A stretch of 64,000 nt of DNA from Ophioderma brevispina (GCA_023653785.1 JAMKCH010005375.1:1-64000); one strand, 5' to 3'; counted from the first letter of the stretch, positions 46,174 to 59,700 are shown. The notes: generated by a model not told the origin, from the letters alone. Translations and numbers: made by a program.

Positions 46174-46608
46174 CCGGGGCGGGGGGGGGGGGCACTTGTA
46201 TTAAAGGTGATGGATATGATGCATGACATGGACTTTCAAAATGCACCCTAAACACGTATTTCACCGACTAAAAAACAAGCTAAATCATACCCTAAAAGTA
46301 TTTTTATGTTTATGATAACCTCAACACGTAGCAGTGCATTGAATCGGAAATATACCCTTTATTTTTGCTTTGCGTTACGTTCCAAGTTCTGATTACATTT
46401 TAGGATGAGTTGATCCCCGCTTAATGAGATATAACATGCATGACAATTTCAGGGTTACGAACAAAATACCCTTGATCCCATATTTGCTGTTTTGACACCT
46501 AAACGATTACGCGCGTACATCGCGCGTTGGAAAAAAGACACCCTTTTTACGCGTTTTCTGTCCACGCACATATTCCCCCTTGAATAACAAGGTGCCCCCC
46601 CCCCGGGC
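46174..46608. mobile_element. MITE with GC-rich inverted ends in unit C (435 bp)
   Basis: Ends CCGGGGCGGGGG...GGCACTTGTATTAAAGG and, reversed, CCCGGGGGGGGGGCACCTTG. GTGTGCT is duplicated at 46,167-46,173 and 46,609-46,615. Unit B reads GAGTGTGCTATAAATACA at the empty site. The 7- or 8-base duplication would fit hAT-like insertion, but the ends are not diagnostic. Confidence 0.75.
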
Positions 46609-49573
46609 GTGTGCTATAAATTACACCGCTATAGATAACCATTAGGGCATTACCACGTTGTGGGGATCACTCAAGATATTATGCAATAGCAGTATTAATA
46701 TAATTGTTAGTCGCAAGGCTAGCAGCACGTGACGACCTGAATGATATATCGATTCCATTCCTATGCCAAAAGTTCACAATTTCAGCTCACCAAATTAAAT
46801 AGTATGGTTTGGTTGCGTATTCCGGTAGGATGTAGGTTTAAATTGATTTTGTGCTGGTCTGGGTTTCAATAGGGCTAAAACTGTCAAAAATAAAATTTGG
46901 GGTTCAAAGTTTTGGATGCTGCCCACTCTTTCAAGGGGGGGGGTGTTAGTACAGGGAAAATTAAAATTGAGTGAAATGGTGTTAATGTCACTCGCGTGAG
47001 AAAAAATATATATTGGCTTAGTTCAACATTTAGTTCAAGTGGTACAGCCCCTTAAAATGGTTCAAAGTTATTAGGAGTAAATGTTCCGCTGTTGTTGAAA
47101 AGTGGGCAGTGATTCCTCTTGTCATACTGAAACTGCTGCGGCTGTCATAATGCTGCCCCTTGAAGAAGGGCATAGCAGTCTTCTCTGGGTTTGAAATTTG
47201 AACCCTATCATGTCTAACAGTCTGCGTCCATATTGAATGAAAGACAGCAAGAAAAAATCAAGTTTAGCACCAAAATAATACGGGAATACTTTCATGGAAC
47301 ATACAAACACACTCAATGCGCCGAGTTTATCGTGGTTATTTCACATCAAAATGCATCAAGATAATACATGATCAAGACATATTATAAACCAATAATCTAA
47401 TGAAATTTATGAAATGATATGACGGCAATAAGGGCCAGAAGTGACAGTTCCCTATACAAATATTAAGTTTCACATGAATTAAAAAAAACCTCCTATATGC
47501 ATTTTGTTGCTAATTGCAGTATAACTGCTTCATAGTCAAAAGTGTTTGGTTTTACAGAATTAGTTTTTTATATATTAATTTCAATTATTAAGAAACACGC
47601 ACACCATGTAAAGAGATTCAATATGCATCTTCAAAAGAATCTTTGCACGCTATATCAGCGTATTACTCATGCAAATGTTTCATCCCTAAAACAATGCCGA
47701 CTAAATTAGACTATATGATTCATGAATCAATATGACTACGAAGTAGGATGATAGAGACTTTGACTTAAAGGAAGAGAAGAAGTGGTTGTTAAAAACTACT
47801 GATGCATTGTTTGTTTGTTTGTTTTTGTTTGTTTTTTAGTTTGTTTGCACGCATGTTTGATGAAGGTTGTGTCGTCTTGTTTTGATTTGCCAATCGTTTT
47901 TTTTCCCATGACACAAGCGGTTTTGTCCATTTGCAACTATGATCAAACATGTAAAAGGGCGGTTCTGGAAAAACAAATGTTTGTTCGGTGGTGCTCTTCT
48001 GTCTTGTTAGTGTTCCAATAGATGCAGATCATTCTATTAGGATCAAAATATAATGACCACACACCCCAGTAACAGCTTACTACCAGCCTCTTTTTAAGTG
48101 TTGGCTGAATACTAAAATCGTTGTTTTTCTATCTTTGCTAGGTTCACACACACGATCCGTTATCTTTCTTCATAAAAAACCGCCCCCCTTTCACGTTCGT
48201 ACTAAGAGGCCATGCTTTGCACTCGGTTTAGAGCTTACGGGGTACGCAGAATATTTTGAACTGTTAACACCTTCTCCGGGGGTCCATGTTGCTATATAGT
48301 TCAGGTGGATGCTTATTTGTATTCCAATTATGCCCTCTAAATTTCCCATAAGGTTTTCACGTAAGTACTATCTGGTCTTACGTTACCTATTGATTTCTTA
48401 TCGGTAAAACTTGGCTGCTATTTCAATATCGCTAGCCAAGGTCGACCTCAATTTAAAGAAAGATTTTCACCGGAAGTTTTTATCCAAGTCACATTCTTTC
48501 AGGATAAAAGTGAATACGCTACTTTAAAATTAATAAATGTTGCCAGTTTACGGCATATTGCAAATTGGTTTGTTTTAGATGATCAGGTAGGTGAAACAAT
48601 TATTGTGCCTTTTTACGTAGAGCGTAAATTGAACAATAGCAGGAAGTGGACAGTAAAATTGTAAAATTGTAATAATATTGGTTGTTTACTTGCCTTGACT
48701 TACGATGCCATAGTGACGTCCCATAATGGATGATTGTAGTTGTGTTTGAGAGCAATGGAAAGATTGAAGCTCCATGTGGTTACAAAATTAAAGGAAACAG
48801 ATCGGATTGATTAATAAGAAAATCTTTGCACGGTTGTTTTGTCGGATTGGATTTAACCGAAATAATAATAATTATAATTCCATTTGACGAAAATGGCGGA
48901 ATCTACTTATTTATCCTTAGAAAGAAGTTTGTAATTAGAATAATTATTAACGTATACCGACAATAATTCAACGGCCATGAAAACGTCATTCAAATATACA
49001 TATACGGGAAACAGCTCAATGTGCTAATCAACGCCGATTCCATTAGCTGCTCCGTTGGTTACATAAGTCAGTTACCATCGTTTGATTGGGCTAATTCATA
49101 ATGCACAAACAGAAATATCACGTTTCGAGGGCTGCTATTGAATTAAGATCAAGGGATCCCCCCGTGTGATCTCCAAATCTAATTACAAAATCCCCTGCTT
49201 TATGACGCATGCGCACTCTTGAGGTTTACCGTGTATGGGGCACAGTAACCACATCACTCACGTTGGTTGTATGTAGTTAGTTCCGGTAAAAAAAAAAAAA
49301 AAAAACACAAGTCCTATTTGTGATATTTTGGTAGTCCGTGTGGCGAGTTAGTTTTCCGTGAGGTAACATGTTATTATTAAAATGAGAGCGCATAGCAATT
49401 ATATTACTCTTATAGTAGAACAATAGTGACTTTCTATTCATGTGATAAAATCGGCCCCGGAAAGAATACCCTGGTCGGAAACGGTTAGGAGGCGTCCGTG
49501 CCACCCGCCATAGCGGTGGCGCTGTTCACGTGCTTCTATCGTAAAATATAATCGGATGTGTAAGGTGAATTGA

Positions 49574-50436
49574 TATAAATGGCCAAACAGTCCTAAAACG
49601 TGTAAGATTCTACGCGTAACCTTACACGTATATATGCCTACCTTACTCTTAGAATATTGCAGACACTTGATTGGCTATCATGTTATGATGATAAAGCTTG
49701 CAAATCACATTCAGCCCAATCAATCTACCCGTAATGCTTCACGACCATGAAATATAAGTGATATTTCTGCACTGTTTCTTTTGCTAGATTTAGGATGTGT
49801 AAATGTGGTCCCTGTTAGTGATGGACGTATACCAATTTGATCGCGGTATCTGCGACGAGCTCCTGATTAATGAAGGCAACTTGGCCAGTTGGCATTGACA
49901 ATATTTAAATAATCTTAAAAGACAAGCTAAAGATTAATTTTACTGGTTGAAAAGTAATTTAAAAGGCCATCAACATTTAGGATTGAATCTAACTCCGTTG
50001 TATTACAATTACGAAAAAGCCATATATTATGCAAAATGTTTCACTCTCCTTTAGTGGCATTGTGTAATTTTTCAACTCACGTGCGCAGAATAACATTTTT
50101 GCTTTTCTTTTCAAGAGTCATCTCGTTGCCCAATCTTGGGGATGATGCGTAAAAATACCAGCCACAAGGATCTCTCGTATCGCGCAACACTAATGACGTG
50201 TCGATGCATTCTTACACGCGTAAGATACGTACTACTACTCGTGTAATGTTTACATTAACAACCTTACGCTTTTTTTGAACCACTTGGCCATATGCTTACC
50301 CGCATAGATCATTTAGACGTTTTACGGTTGCATCTTAGACGTTTAAGGTGCATCTTAGACTTTTAAGGTTGCATCTTAAACGTGTAAGGTTACGCGTAGA
50401 TTCTTACACGTTTTTAGGACCACTTGGCCATTCATC
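49574..50436. mobile_element. DNA element with ~50-bp terminal inverted repeats (863 bp)
   Basis: Left AATGGCCAAACAGTCCTAAA then ACGTGTAAGATTCTACGCGT; right, reversed, AATGGCCAAGTGGTCCTAAA then AACGTGTAAGAATCTACGCG. AATTGA is duplicated at 49,568-49,573 and 50,437-50,442. Near the right end a unit like TTGCATCTTAGACGTTTAAG is repeated three to four times. Unit B has the empty site near 34,702 (AAGGTGAATGAAGCCCG). No transposase. Confidence 0.8.
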
Positions 50437-51227
50437 AATTGAAGCATATATGCAAGTTTCAGGTCTTATCATGTGATTTATGCATTGAACTTTATTCATC
50501 TGTGTCAATGGTTTTACGTCTGGTTGGAAAGAGAGTTTTCTTTAATCACATTTTTTCGTGCTTTTCAATGGGGCATTTATTTGGTACTGTGCCCCCTTCG
50601 ACACGTACGTGCATATACTACCCATGGCATGGTTTTCGAGTGAACATGCTTATTTTCCATTTTTTGGAGATGAAAGTAGCTAAAAGTTTGATTAGAAATA
50701 GGCTATGCTCGTTTCCAGAGTCTAGTTCATTTTGATTACATTGTGAAAGCAATAGGGGTGTGGTCGGACTTTCACGAATATGTGTCGAGTTTCCTGTCCA
50801 ATATGGCGACGTACATTCCAAATGAGAGAAAATTGCCACAAGTTTGCGAGATTTGATAGGGCATGTGTGTGTGTGGTGTGGGGGGGGGGGTGGAGCTAAC
50901 CATTAAGTTGGATCCTATTGTAGGCCTACCAAAGATCATTATGCATATGACCGCTACCATCTAGATCTGATATATTTCCCATAAACAGTGGATAACTTTG
51001 AGGAAGGGACCTTGACGCAATTCGGAGAGCGCAACATTGCGGGATTTATATCACAACCAAGCATATAGTGAATCTAATTTGACACTTTTTTCTTGAAAAT
51101 GTCTAACATTCTAATCATACAGAAAAAATATGAAAATTCAGATATTGATCATGTGAAGGGGGCACAGTACTCACATCACTCCACGTTCTGGTGTAAATTG
51201 GATTTAGTTCGCGGTTCAAAAACAAGT

Positions 51228-51526
51228 CCTTGGAGTCTTGGAGTCCAATACCATATATCGATTGCAATATATCATATTTTCAATATATTCCAGTATGTAA
51301 TACGCTACCCATGATCATGACGTTATATAGGGGGGGGGAGGGGGGGGGGGGGGGTGACGTAAAAATGTGAATGTTTGTACTTATTTTTGATACCAATGTT
51401 ATGAAGAATTCCACGCTATCTCAGTCCAAAATTTATAGGACCAAACTTCAAGTAGGGAATTAATGGGTGGTAACCACTCTCCTTAGGGTGTGCTGTTACA
51501 AAATGGCTCAGGTAGACGAGGGTTAA
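51228..51526 (+). mobile_element. Family 1 TTAA MITE, right part, inside unit D
   Basis: Ends GGCTCAGGTAGACGAGGGTTAA, the best-kept right terminus of this subgroup, TTAA at 51,523-51,526. Left-truncated at the same point as in unit B. Confidence 0.65.
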
Positions 51527-51741
51527 TACTAAATGTATAGACATGTCACCCCAACACCCACATCATCAGTCGCCAACCACGCAAATCCTCAATTCAACAA
51601 ACTTACTTATGTAAGTGCCCAAAGAAGGGAAGTCCATGGAACCCGACTAATTCAAACTTTAAATTTTTAACTGTAAGGCTGATATATTTTATATATTTTG
51701 GTGTGAAAAAAGCGCGTTTAAGTCAGATAATTACAAAAATC

Positions 51742-51773
<32 letters not shown>

Positions 51774-53021
51774 GGTGGAAAGGGATCCCTTAGTTACTTG
51801 TGTCTAGAAAGGCTTGTGGATTTTTATAAATATATGAGCCACTTTCGTGATTTTTATTTTGGACATACATCCAATATGAATCGCCATTGCAACCTATGAC
51901 TTTCCTCAGTTTACAATAACAAAATGTGTTTCACTACATAATGAAAATGTCATATTATCTTATGGAACTCATTAACGCTTCATTTTACGGATAACGCACA
52001 AAGGAAGAAGAGCGAAAGAGATATTTCAACTTGTTCTATACAAAGCTCCATTTAAGATTTAGAAATCACCAAAGCGCAAAATAAATTTAATTGAAGCAAA
52101 AAGTCAAGTGAACGTAATGAACAGATATGTTTTTTTTTAATTTGCATTAAGCCGATAATAACGAGGTAGTTTAATAACCATAACTGAACGCTTATATTCT
52201 TTTTTTTGTTATTTTCATGGGATTGACGTCAATATTGTTTTGACAATAAAACAAATACATGTTTGCTTAATTTGCAAATAAGAAATGGAATACCTGCTGC
52301 ATTGAATCAATCACAATACCAAGACAATTGAATATCCATTGAAAGGAATGGTTTGCATTTACGGTCAATCAATATCTAATTCGGTATGAACTCATTGACA
52401 GTGCAATCTACTTCAGATTTGGTTCACAAACGCGACGTTATAATATATTTGCTTTTTAGTGATATTGTATGATAAGTTTCAAATGCAATACATTCAGCAC
52501 ATTCGAGGTAATCATAATTTGTATTGATTTTACATTTTGGCATCAACTGAAATATCGTGGGTATTTGTTACAAAGCCAAGTGTCTAGTGTAACAAAGATG
52601 ACTTCGCATTTCCAGCGATTACCAATTATTTTAAATAAATAAAGGTGATACAAAACAGCCAAAAAGGGAAAGTTGTGTTTATTTTTGTCTGCTTATTTGA
52701 GAGAGTATCTTTTCAGTGAGGCTACCAAATCCCGCGAAATTCGACCCAGTCAATTCAAGTAGATCATCCGCTAAGATCATTCCGGTGATGGAATTCCATT
52801 ATATATTGTTTTTAACTTTGGCAATTTCACATGATTATCAACCAGACTCTTTCCACAGAAATTCTATTTTGAGTGCAAAACAGACCCATTAACCGCAATA
52901 ACTAGGCAATAAATTTAGACCCTTTCTCCATTAAATGACCTACATTAAATAAAAATATTAAAGCGCATTTCGTGATCCCAACTTCGCCCTCCGACTTAAC
53001 AAAAATATGTTTAGCTTAACA

Positions 53022-53034
53022 TCCTCCCCTTCTT
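53022..53034 (-). other. Polypurine tract of the gypsy element
   Basis: On the minus strand AAGAAGGGGAGGA is followed at once by TGTTA, the first bases of the LTR at 56,791. In LTR elements this tract primes plus-strand DNA synthesis. After those five bases the sequence returns to unit D, so the 3' LTR is gone. Confidence 0.65.
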
Positions 53035-53230
53035 AAAAAGAAAATTAGAATTAAATGAAATTTTCCAAAATCTGGGTTTATACCTTTAACCATTTGGTGG
53101 TTATTTTACATACAGTTTTACACAGTGTCACAATTTTAACACTTTTATTATAATGTTTCTTGCATGGCTTCCTTCAGTCCTATCTCTTTTCATAAAGTTT
53201 AATATCAAATTTCTGAACAAATTAGGCACC

Positions 53231-53520
53231 GGACAAGGCATCTTCCAAGACATAATCTTTTCCTTTGATATTCTTATGTCCAGATTGTATCTTGTATTGT
53301 TAAACTCCCCCTGGACAAGTCTCTGCTTTTTCTAGTTTTCATCTTGTGATGAAAGTCCAACGGATTGTGATCCGTGAACAATAAACTGGGTGCACTGTTC
53401 TACTCAAGTACACTTCACAATTTTTGCAATGACAATAGCAAGCATACATTCTTTCTCTCATCGTTGACCACTTGTCATGGCTTAAAGGGTCTCCTTTACA
53501 GTCCCTAAACTCTATATGCT
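53231..53520 (-). pseudogene. Gypsy RNase H remnant
   Basis: On the minus strand, in different frames: EKECMLAIV (from 53,457 down), TDHNPL (53,375-53,358) and KGKDYVLEDALS (53,266-53,231). These are hallmark phrases of the Ty3/gypsy RNase H C-terminal half and the linker to integrase. RNase H would degrade the RNA strand during reverse transcription. At least two frameshifts and an internal stop separate the motifs. Confidence 0.75.
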
Positions 53521-55726
53521 TCATTGTTTACCGCTTGTCACTTTGTTTGTGCTTAGGGGCTGGATTTTCACTCAGCAGGTAATTTAGTCTCCCCTGAAGA
53601 GGTAAGATTACCTCCAAATTCCTCTAATTTTGAGAGAAGAGTATCCTCTAAATTTGGGACCAAGTTCTCCTCGTCACTCTCTATGTGTAATGAGTATTTG
53701 GACGACATCATCACATGCTCCCTGTTTTCCTGTGAGGCGTTTCTGGTCATTTACCTAGTTATTACTGCACATGGCTGGGACAATGTCTATTTCCTCATTA
53801 GATTTATCCACTGTACAGGCACCTGGGAACTATGGATTGGAGTACTTTCCCCCCTGCCAACCAAGTCCCCTAACAACATGGATACCCCTGTTACGGGGTT
53901 CTTGTCTAACACCAATTGTGACATTTCCAGAAACCAAGTCTGAATTTACAATTCGTTTGTGAAGATGGACACTAATACAATCCATACCGATCACCTGAAT
54001 CAATGCACTAGTTCCTGTGGAACGCTCAATATCAATGGAAGTGCACGTGTCCCCGCATGATTCTAATGGGTTTTGGATCTACAATCACCTGAAAGTGACA
54101 CAATCCTCCAAACAAAGGTTAAATTCATCCTTACTTTTTCTGTGTCAATTCCCGTTTGTGGAAAATTTCTGTTTTGAACGGACAGAATGACAACTTTTGA
54201 CCCTCAAAGTAACTGGCACAAACATTGGGTAGTGGGTTCGACTCAACTTTTGGCTCTCTCGTTTTTGGGTGGATAGCCATGTATCTCCAAACCAACTGGA
54301 CCTTGTGTGTATGGCTTCTGACAGTGGATTGCATGTGAACTGTGATTTGGGTCCCATGCTGCCATGCTTTTGATTAGCACCATTACTGTCTTTACTCCCC
54401 TTTTCATGGGGAACCTGAATGGGATTTCCCCTCTGCGTGCTACCATGAGACGCTTTTGTTAGACCCGACTTTTGTTTGTACTTGTTGTACCTACTAAATT
54501 CTTGGCTAGGCTTACTAGTAGGACTTTTAATTTGTGTGTCAATGCATAGTCGTCGGCCCTTTCGGCTGCTTCACGCAAACGTCAATTTTGTTTAATCCAG
54601 ATGTGTTTTGATATCTGGATGTAGACCAATTGATTTGAACTCGTCAAACTAAACTCAACTCCCCTAAGTTGACCAAAATTTTGCACGACTTCTTTTGACG
54701 CGAAGCCAGCGATCAAACATTTGTCCTTTTACCACGGGCCCAAATCAACATGGTCTGGTTAATCTTTTCTGACAAGACTGATTGTTGTCTATATTTTTTG
54801 TTGTTTGCCTCTGGTACCAAGTCATTTGCTTGAGCACTGCCTGATTAAACCTCATCATAATTACTACATCTGTCTAATGACATGGGCGAATATTTTTCTC
54901 GGGCTTTACCAAGGAACACTGACTGTAGCAACAAGGTCCAAGGACTCCTTGGGCCAGTTCAAGCTATTGGCAATTTACTCAAAGTGTCAGAAGTATTTGT
55001 CTACTTCTTGTTCCTGAAACTTTGGAACCAGGCGAATATTTTCGCCGCATCAAAACAGAGGGCTGGAAGAGTCTGATGAGCTGGCATTTGGTCAATTTTC
55101 TAACTCTAACCGGCTTCAAAGCTCTTTTGTTTCATCTCCATTTCCTTTCTTTCACTTGCAATTCGATTTGTATGTTAATTTAATTTTGCATTCCATTTCC
55201 TTTTGTTGATTTCTTTGTGCATCTCCTTTGCAATTTTCTTTTCCAATTCAATTTGCATCTCCTTTTCGTTTAGATCAAGCTCTTTTCAATTTTACGGCAT
55301 CACTTGTGCCCTGTTCTTGAACTTCCTGAATCTTATTCAAATATGAACTATCCCAACCATCTTACCTGGACAAACTTTTCAATCCAAACTCATTTTTGTG
55401 ATGACTTGCCCTTTCTCATTTGCAGTTTTGGCATTTTTTTTTCCAAAAAGGTTTTTTTTTTCCTCTTTTTCCCCGAATGCTGGCTAGTTTTCATCAAACT
55501 CTCCCAAGTTATTTGCCCTATGGACAACAACACGTCTGGATCAAACTCCATTGTGATTGTACTCTACAACACAATATAGCAACTTGAACCAAACTACAAT
55601 GGTAGTAACTGTATACAAAGCACACAAATTGTGTTGCCAAAATTGTGCACAATTTTTACATATATAACACTTTTTTAGGTGGTTAAACTTTGGAATAAGT
55701 AAGGCTCAAATTTATCTCAAATGTCA

Positions 55727-55746
55727 ATCCCGGACTAGCCCCCCAA
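55727..55746 (-). other. Primer-binding site, tRNA-Pro-like
   Basis: Minus strand TTGGGGGGCTAGTCCGGGAT sits immediately after the CA that ends the LTR. It differs by few bases from the classical tRNA-Pro site TGGGGGCTCGTCCGGGAT. Confidence 0.7.
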
Positions 55747-56791
55747 TGCTGTTTTATTAAGACATCTCGTAGACGTCCTAAGGTCAAAATACCTTTCAGA
55801 ACCCAAATAAATGAGCCTTGTGCCACAGATGATCTAAATTATATAAATAAACCGTTTTAAATGATCTTTACGTTGATTTGGTTCAAGATTTGGTATGTCC
55901 AAACAAATTACATATATTAGCCACAATTAAGATTACATGTAACTTAATTGTAAACACAATGTCCATTTATCTCCACAAGAAGTGTTTTTGTAGTTCACCG
56001 ATGATATGATCCTCACAGCGAAGACTCCAAATGACAGCATGCAAAGTTACAATTATAAATCCTCAGGAAATATTCCATGGGAAACTTCTTCAGTCCTGAA
56101 GATAACTTTTTGTCCAGCAGTTCAACGGACGAAGGTCACATAAGTCCCTCGACGACAATATAATAATATTCCCATATATCAGTCCAAGATAATCACCACG
56201 ATTTCTGTCCTGTCCACAATTTGAATCCTATTTTTGCTTCCCATGCACTTTCGGCTTCAAAGACGACAGTAGAATGATTACAGAAGCACTCTGCTCACAT
56301 GGATTTGCAAATAAATAAATCCTGGCACTGGTGTAATCAAATCTAACCATATTAAGAACAAACTAGCATAACCATAACTGTAAGGCTGAATTGCAACTGC
56401 TGACTCGAGCTTCAGTCAAATCTCAAATATATACTGACTTCACAAAGTTCCCAGTCCCTAAAATAGACATTACAACAGCATCTGCGAACCATAAACCTGA
56501 ATCACATCACTTTCCATATTAACTCTATGGGGAAATTTCCTGATCTTACAATGTTTTTGCTCAATTAAAAGCATAAACAAGTTTCTAAGGTTAGCATCCT
56601 TGGGGAATTCCCCACTATCCCCTATTGTGCAATCTAAACAGGTGCACTTAGCAAACAAACTAGGGGAATCCCTTTTCCTCTATTTTTATTTAAACAAAGT
56701 GCTTTTCCCGGGATAAAATTCTTTTTCTCAAAACAATTGATAAAATATAATATTTTTAAAGTTTAATCAGAAAAATGTAGGCCATATAACA
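55747..56791 (-). mobile_element. 5' LTR of the gypsy element (about 1,045 bp)
   Basis: On the minus strand it starts TGTTATATGG and ends AATAAAACAGCA, with a polyadenylation signal 12 bases from the end, directly followed by the primer-binding site. The right edge meets unit D sequence at AGCTAACAAATAAA, equivalent to B 38,233. Only a 62-codon spurious frame is inside. Confidence 0.7.
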
Positions 56792-59700
56792 TGACCAGCT
56801 AACAAATAAATTAGTATGGTGTGGTGGCGTATTCTGGTGGGATGTTTAGGTTGAAATTGGATTTTGTTGGCTGTTTGTGTTGCAAATGTAGGGCTTAAAC
56901 TGTCAGAAATGATGGTGTTCCAACTTTGGACTGCTGCCCACTCACTCCTTCAAGGGGGGGGGGGAGGATGTTCGATACAAGGGAAAATTAAAATCGAGTC
57001 AAATTTGTGTTTTAATGTTCAATAACCGCGGTAGAAAACGATATATTTTCTTAAGGTTCCAACCTGTTAGTTCAAGCGGTACAAGCCCATAATTGTTCAA
57101 ATTATTAATGGATACAATAGTTCCGAGTTGTTGAAAGGTGGTGGTCAAGGTGATTCCTCATTGTACATACTGAAACTGCTGCTGGCGCTGTCATATGCTT
57201 GCCCCCTTGTGGAAGAAAGAGTCCATCAGTCTAAATTTGAACCCTATATGTTTTCTAACAGTCGGGACAACTACGACAAGCAAGAAATCATTTTAGCACC
57301 AAATCCTACGGGAAAACTTTCATTGACAGAATACAAACCCAACTCAATGCGCGGGACCGTTTTTAGTAGTGGTTTATTTCCACACAAAATGCATCAAGAT
57401 AATACAAGGATCAAGAACAATTATAAACCATAATCTAATTGAAATTATGAAAATAAATATATGGAGGCAATAATGGCCAGAAGTATATTCCCTCTAAAAC
57501 CCCTAGTTTCGCTTTGAATTAAAAAAATAACATCTAAAAGTAGTATTATTAATTACCAATTTTTAACTCCAAAACCGGCCAGAACCATTGTAAAAGATCA
57601 CGGTATTGCATCTTCAAAGATCTTTGCACCTATATATGTATTACTCTTGCAAATGTTTCATCCCTAAACAATATACCGACTAAATTAGACTATATGTACT
57701 TCATGAATCAATATGACTACGAAGTAGACTGCTAGTGACCTTGACTTAAAGAAAGAAAAGGTTTTAAAAATCTTAAAAAAAAAAACTTGTTTGTTTGTTT
57801 GGTTTGCATGTTGATGAAGGTTTGTGCTTGTCTTTGGTTTTGCCATTTTTTTTCCAAGACCCAAGCGGTTTTTGCTGTTCATATTTAGCATACTGTTATA
57901 AAACATGTAACATGGGAGGTTCTGGAAAACAATATTTGTTTTGTTGGTGCTCTTATGTTGATAGTTTGCCTATGATGGATACCGTGCTAAGCGGTCACTA
58001 CGAATCCAAAGATGTAAAGCCACACACTATTATAACGCTTACTTACAACACAGCCTACGTTTTTGATTGGTTTGGGCTGAAAAAAATCGTTTTGTTTATA
58101 TCTTCTTTACGAGGTTTTCCACATACACATCCGTTATCGTTCTTCATACACTTTCACAGCTCGGACTCCTAAGAGCCATGCTTTGCACTCGATTAGAATC
58201 TTACGGGTACCAGAACCTTTTCCGAACTGTTATCACCTTTCTCACCTTCTTCCGGGTTCATGTTGCTGATAGAGTTCATGTGGTTGCTCTAATTTGTATT
58301 CCAATTATGGCCTCTAAAGTTCGCCATAGGTGTCACGTAAGTACTATCTGGTCTTACGTTACCTTATTGATTTCTATGCGCAGACTACTGCCTTTTTTTC
58401 ATATATCACTAATACAACAAGGTCTACCTCAATTGCCCCGGATATTCTGTTTATATCAACTCACATTTTTTTCGGGGATAAAGTGCATACGCTACTTTAA
58501 AATGAAAAATGTTGCAAGTACGCTATTTCAAATGGTTTGTTAAGATGATCAGGTATTGAAACAATTTATTTGCCTTTCTCTAAACGTAGATGTAATTTGA
58601 CAATAGCATGAAGTGGACAGTAAAATTGTAAAATATCGATACCACATATCGTGTATGTTTATCTTTTTGCCTTGACTTACATGCCATAGTGACGCCATAA
58701 GGAAGTTTTGTGTTTTTTGAGATCAATGGAAAGGATGAAGCTCATGTGGTTTTTACAAAATTTAAACGATCTGATGTTTATAAGGAAAATCGGTTGTTTT
58801 TTCGGACTGGAATTAACAAATAATAATAATTTTTTTAATTTTTTTAATTTTTTTAATTTTTTTACTTATTTATTCATTAGAAAGAATTTTTGTATTGAAT
58901 AATTATTATCGTATACCGACAATAATTCAACGGGGCCGCTGAAAACGTCATTCAAAGTGTGAAACTAGATCGGGGAAACAGAGCAATGTGCGTATCAACC
59001 ACCAGATCCATTACTGCTAGCTCTCCTTTGGTTACACAAGTCAAGTTATCCATCGTTTGATTGGGCTAATCAAATGCAAAAAACATAAATAAATCACATT
59101 TCCGAGGCTGCATTGAATTAGGATCGGAGGGGGATGCCCCCGGTGAATCTCAAAATCTAATTACCAAATCCCCTCTTTTATGACGGCATGCACACTCTTT
59201 TGAGCTTAAAACCGTTCACAGTTTACTAGACAATTATCAACACAACGGTTATAGAAAATCGAAAATTGGGTCGCGCTATTCAAATATGTGTTTGCAGTTG
59301 CTGTGGCATTTGAGATTCTAGCACATCTGTTTTATTTGTTCACTTAACAGGCAACGTAGTGATAGAGTGTGCGCTTCCCGATAAAATTATGATTTTTTTT
59401 TTTACACATCAACACTTTAGTATATAATCCATACAATTTATGAAACACTTCCCAAACCCACCCCCTTTAATGTGCCAGCTTGGCTATCACGGGGGGAGGT
59501 CACACGGGTGGATGGTGGTGGTGGTGTGTGTTGTTTGTGTGGGGGGTGGGATGGCGGCGGTAATGTTGGGAGGCTGAACTTTTAGAAGTCTCCACTCATG
59601 TTAAAATGCAAGGCGAGCACTGTTAACAGATTACAAGGATCCTAACAATTATAATGACTTATGGGGGAAAAAATGTCAAACATAGAGCGAAAAAGTCAAT

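Larger units (their letters stand above)
43065..49230 (+). repeat. Large repeat, unit C
   Basis: Aligns with unit B 36,070-40,660 after removing three insertions: a SINE (44,355-44,639), a foldback element (45,056-46,028) and a MITE (46,174-46,608). The net length, about 4.4 kb, agrees with B. Its left part equivalent to B 34,427-36,070 is missing. The 191-codon frame at 44,328-44,903 spans the SINE and is not conserved. Confidence 0.7.
49285..53018 (+). repeat. Large repeat, unit D, first part
   Basis: Starts AAAAAACACAAGTCCTATTTG, as B at 34,431, and runs to GTTTAGCTTAACAT where the gypsy element begins. It holds an 863-bp element not found in B. The shared family 1 fragment lies at 51,228-51,526. 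A 22-base G tract at about 51,330 and a C/A-rich 54-base replacement at 51,547-51,600 are specific to D. Confidence 0.7.
53022..55726 (-). pseudogene. Ty3/gypsy retroelement internal region, deleted and frameshifted
   Basis: Lies between the primer site and the polypurine tract and is only 2.7 kb, well short of a full gag-pol. RNase H is the one clear domain (53,231-53,520). A possible zinc-knuckle remnant (HCQKP near 54,300) suggests Gag. No reverse transcriptase active site or integrase was found. Frames of 60-100 codons on both strands are broken. It probably suffered internal deletion before or after insertion into unit D. Confidence 0.6.

Noticed and set aside
57795..58543. 125- and 158-codon frames in unit D
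   Set aside because: The homologous stretches of units B and C do not keep the frame, and no domain is visible.
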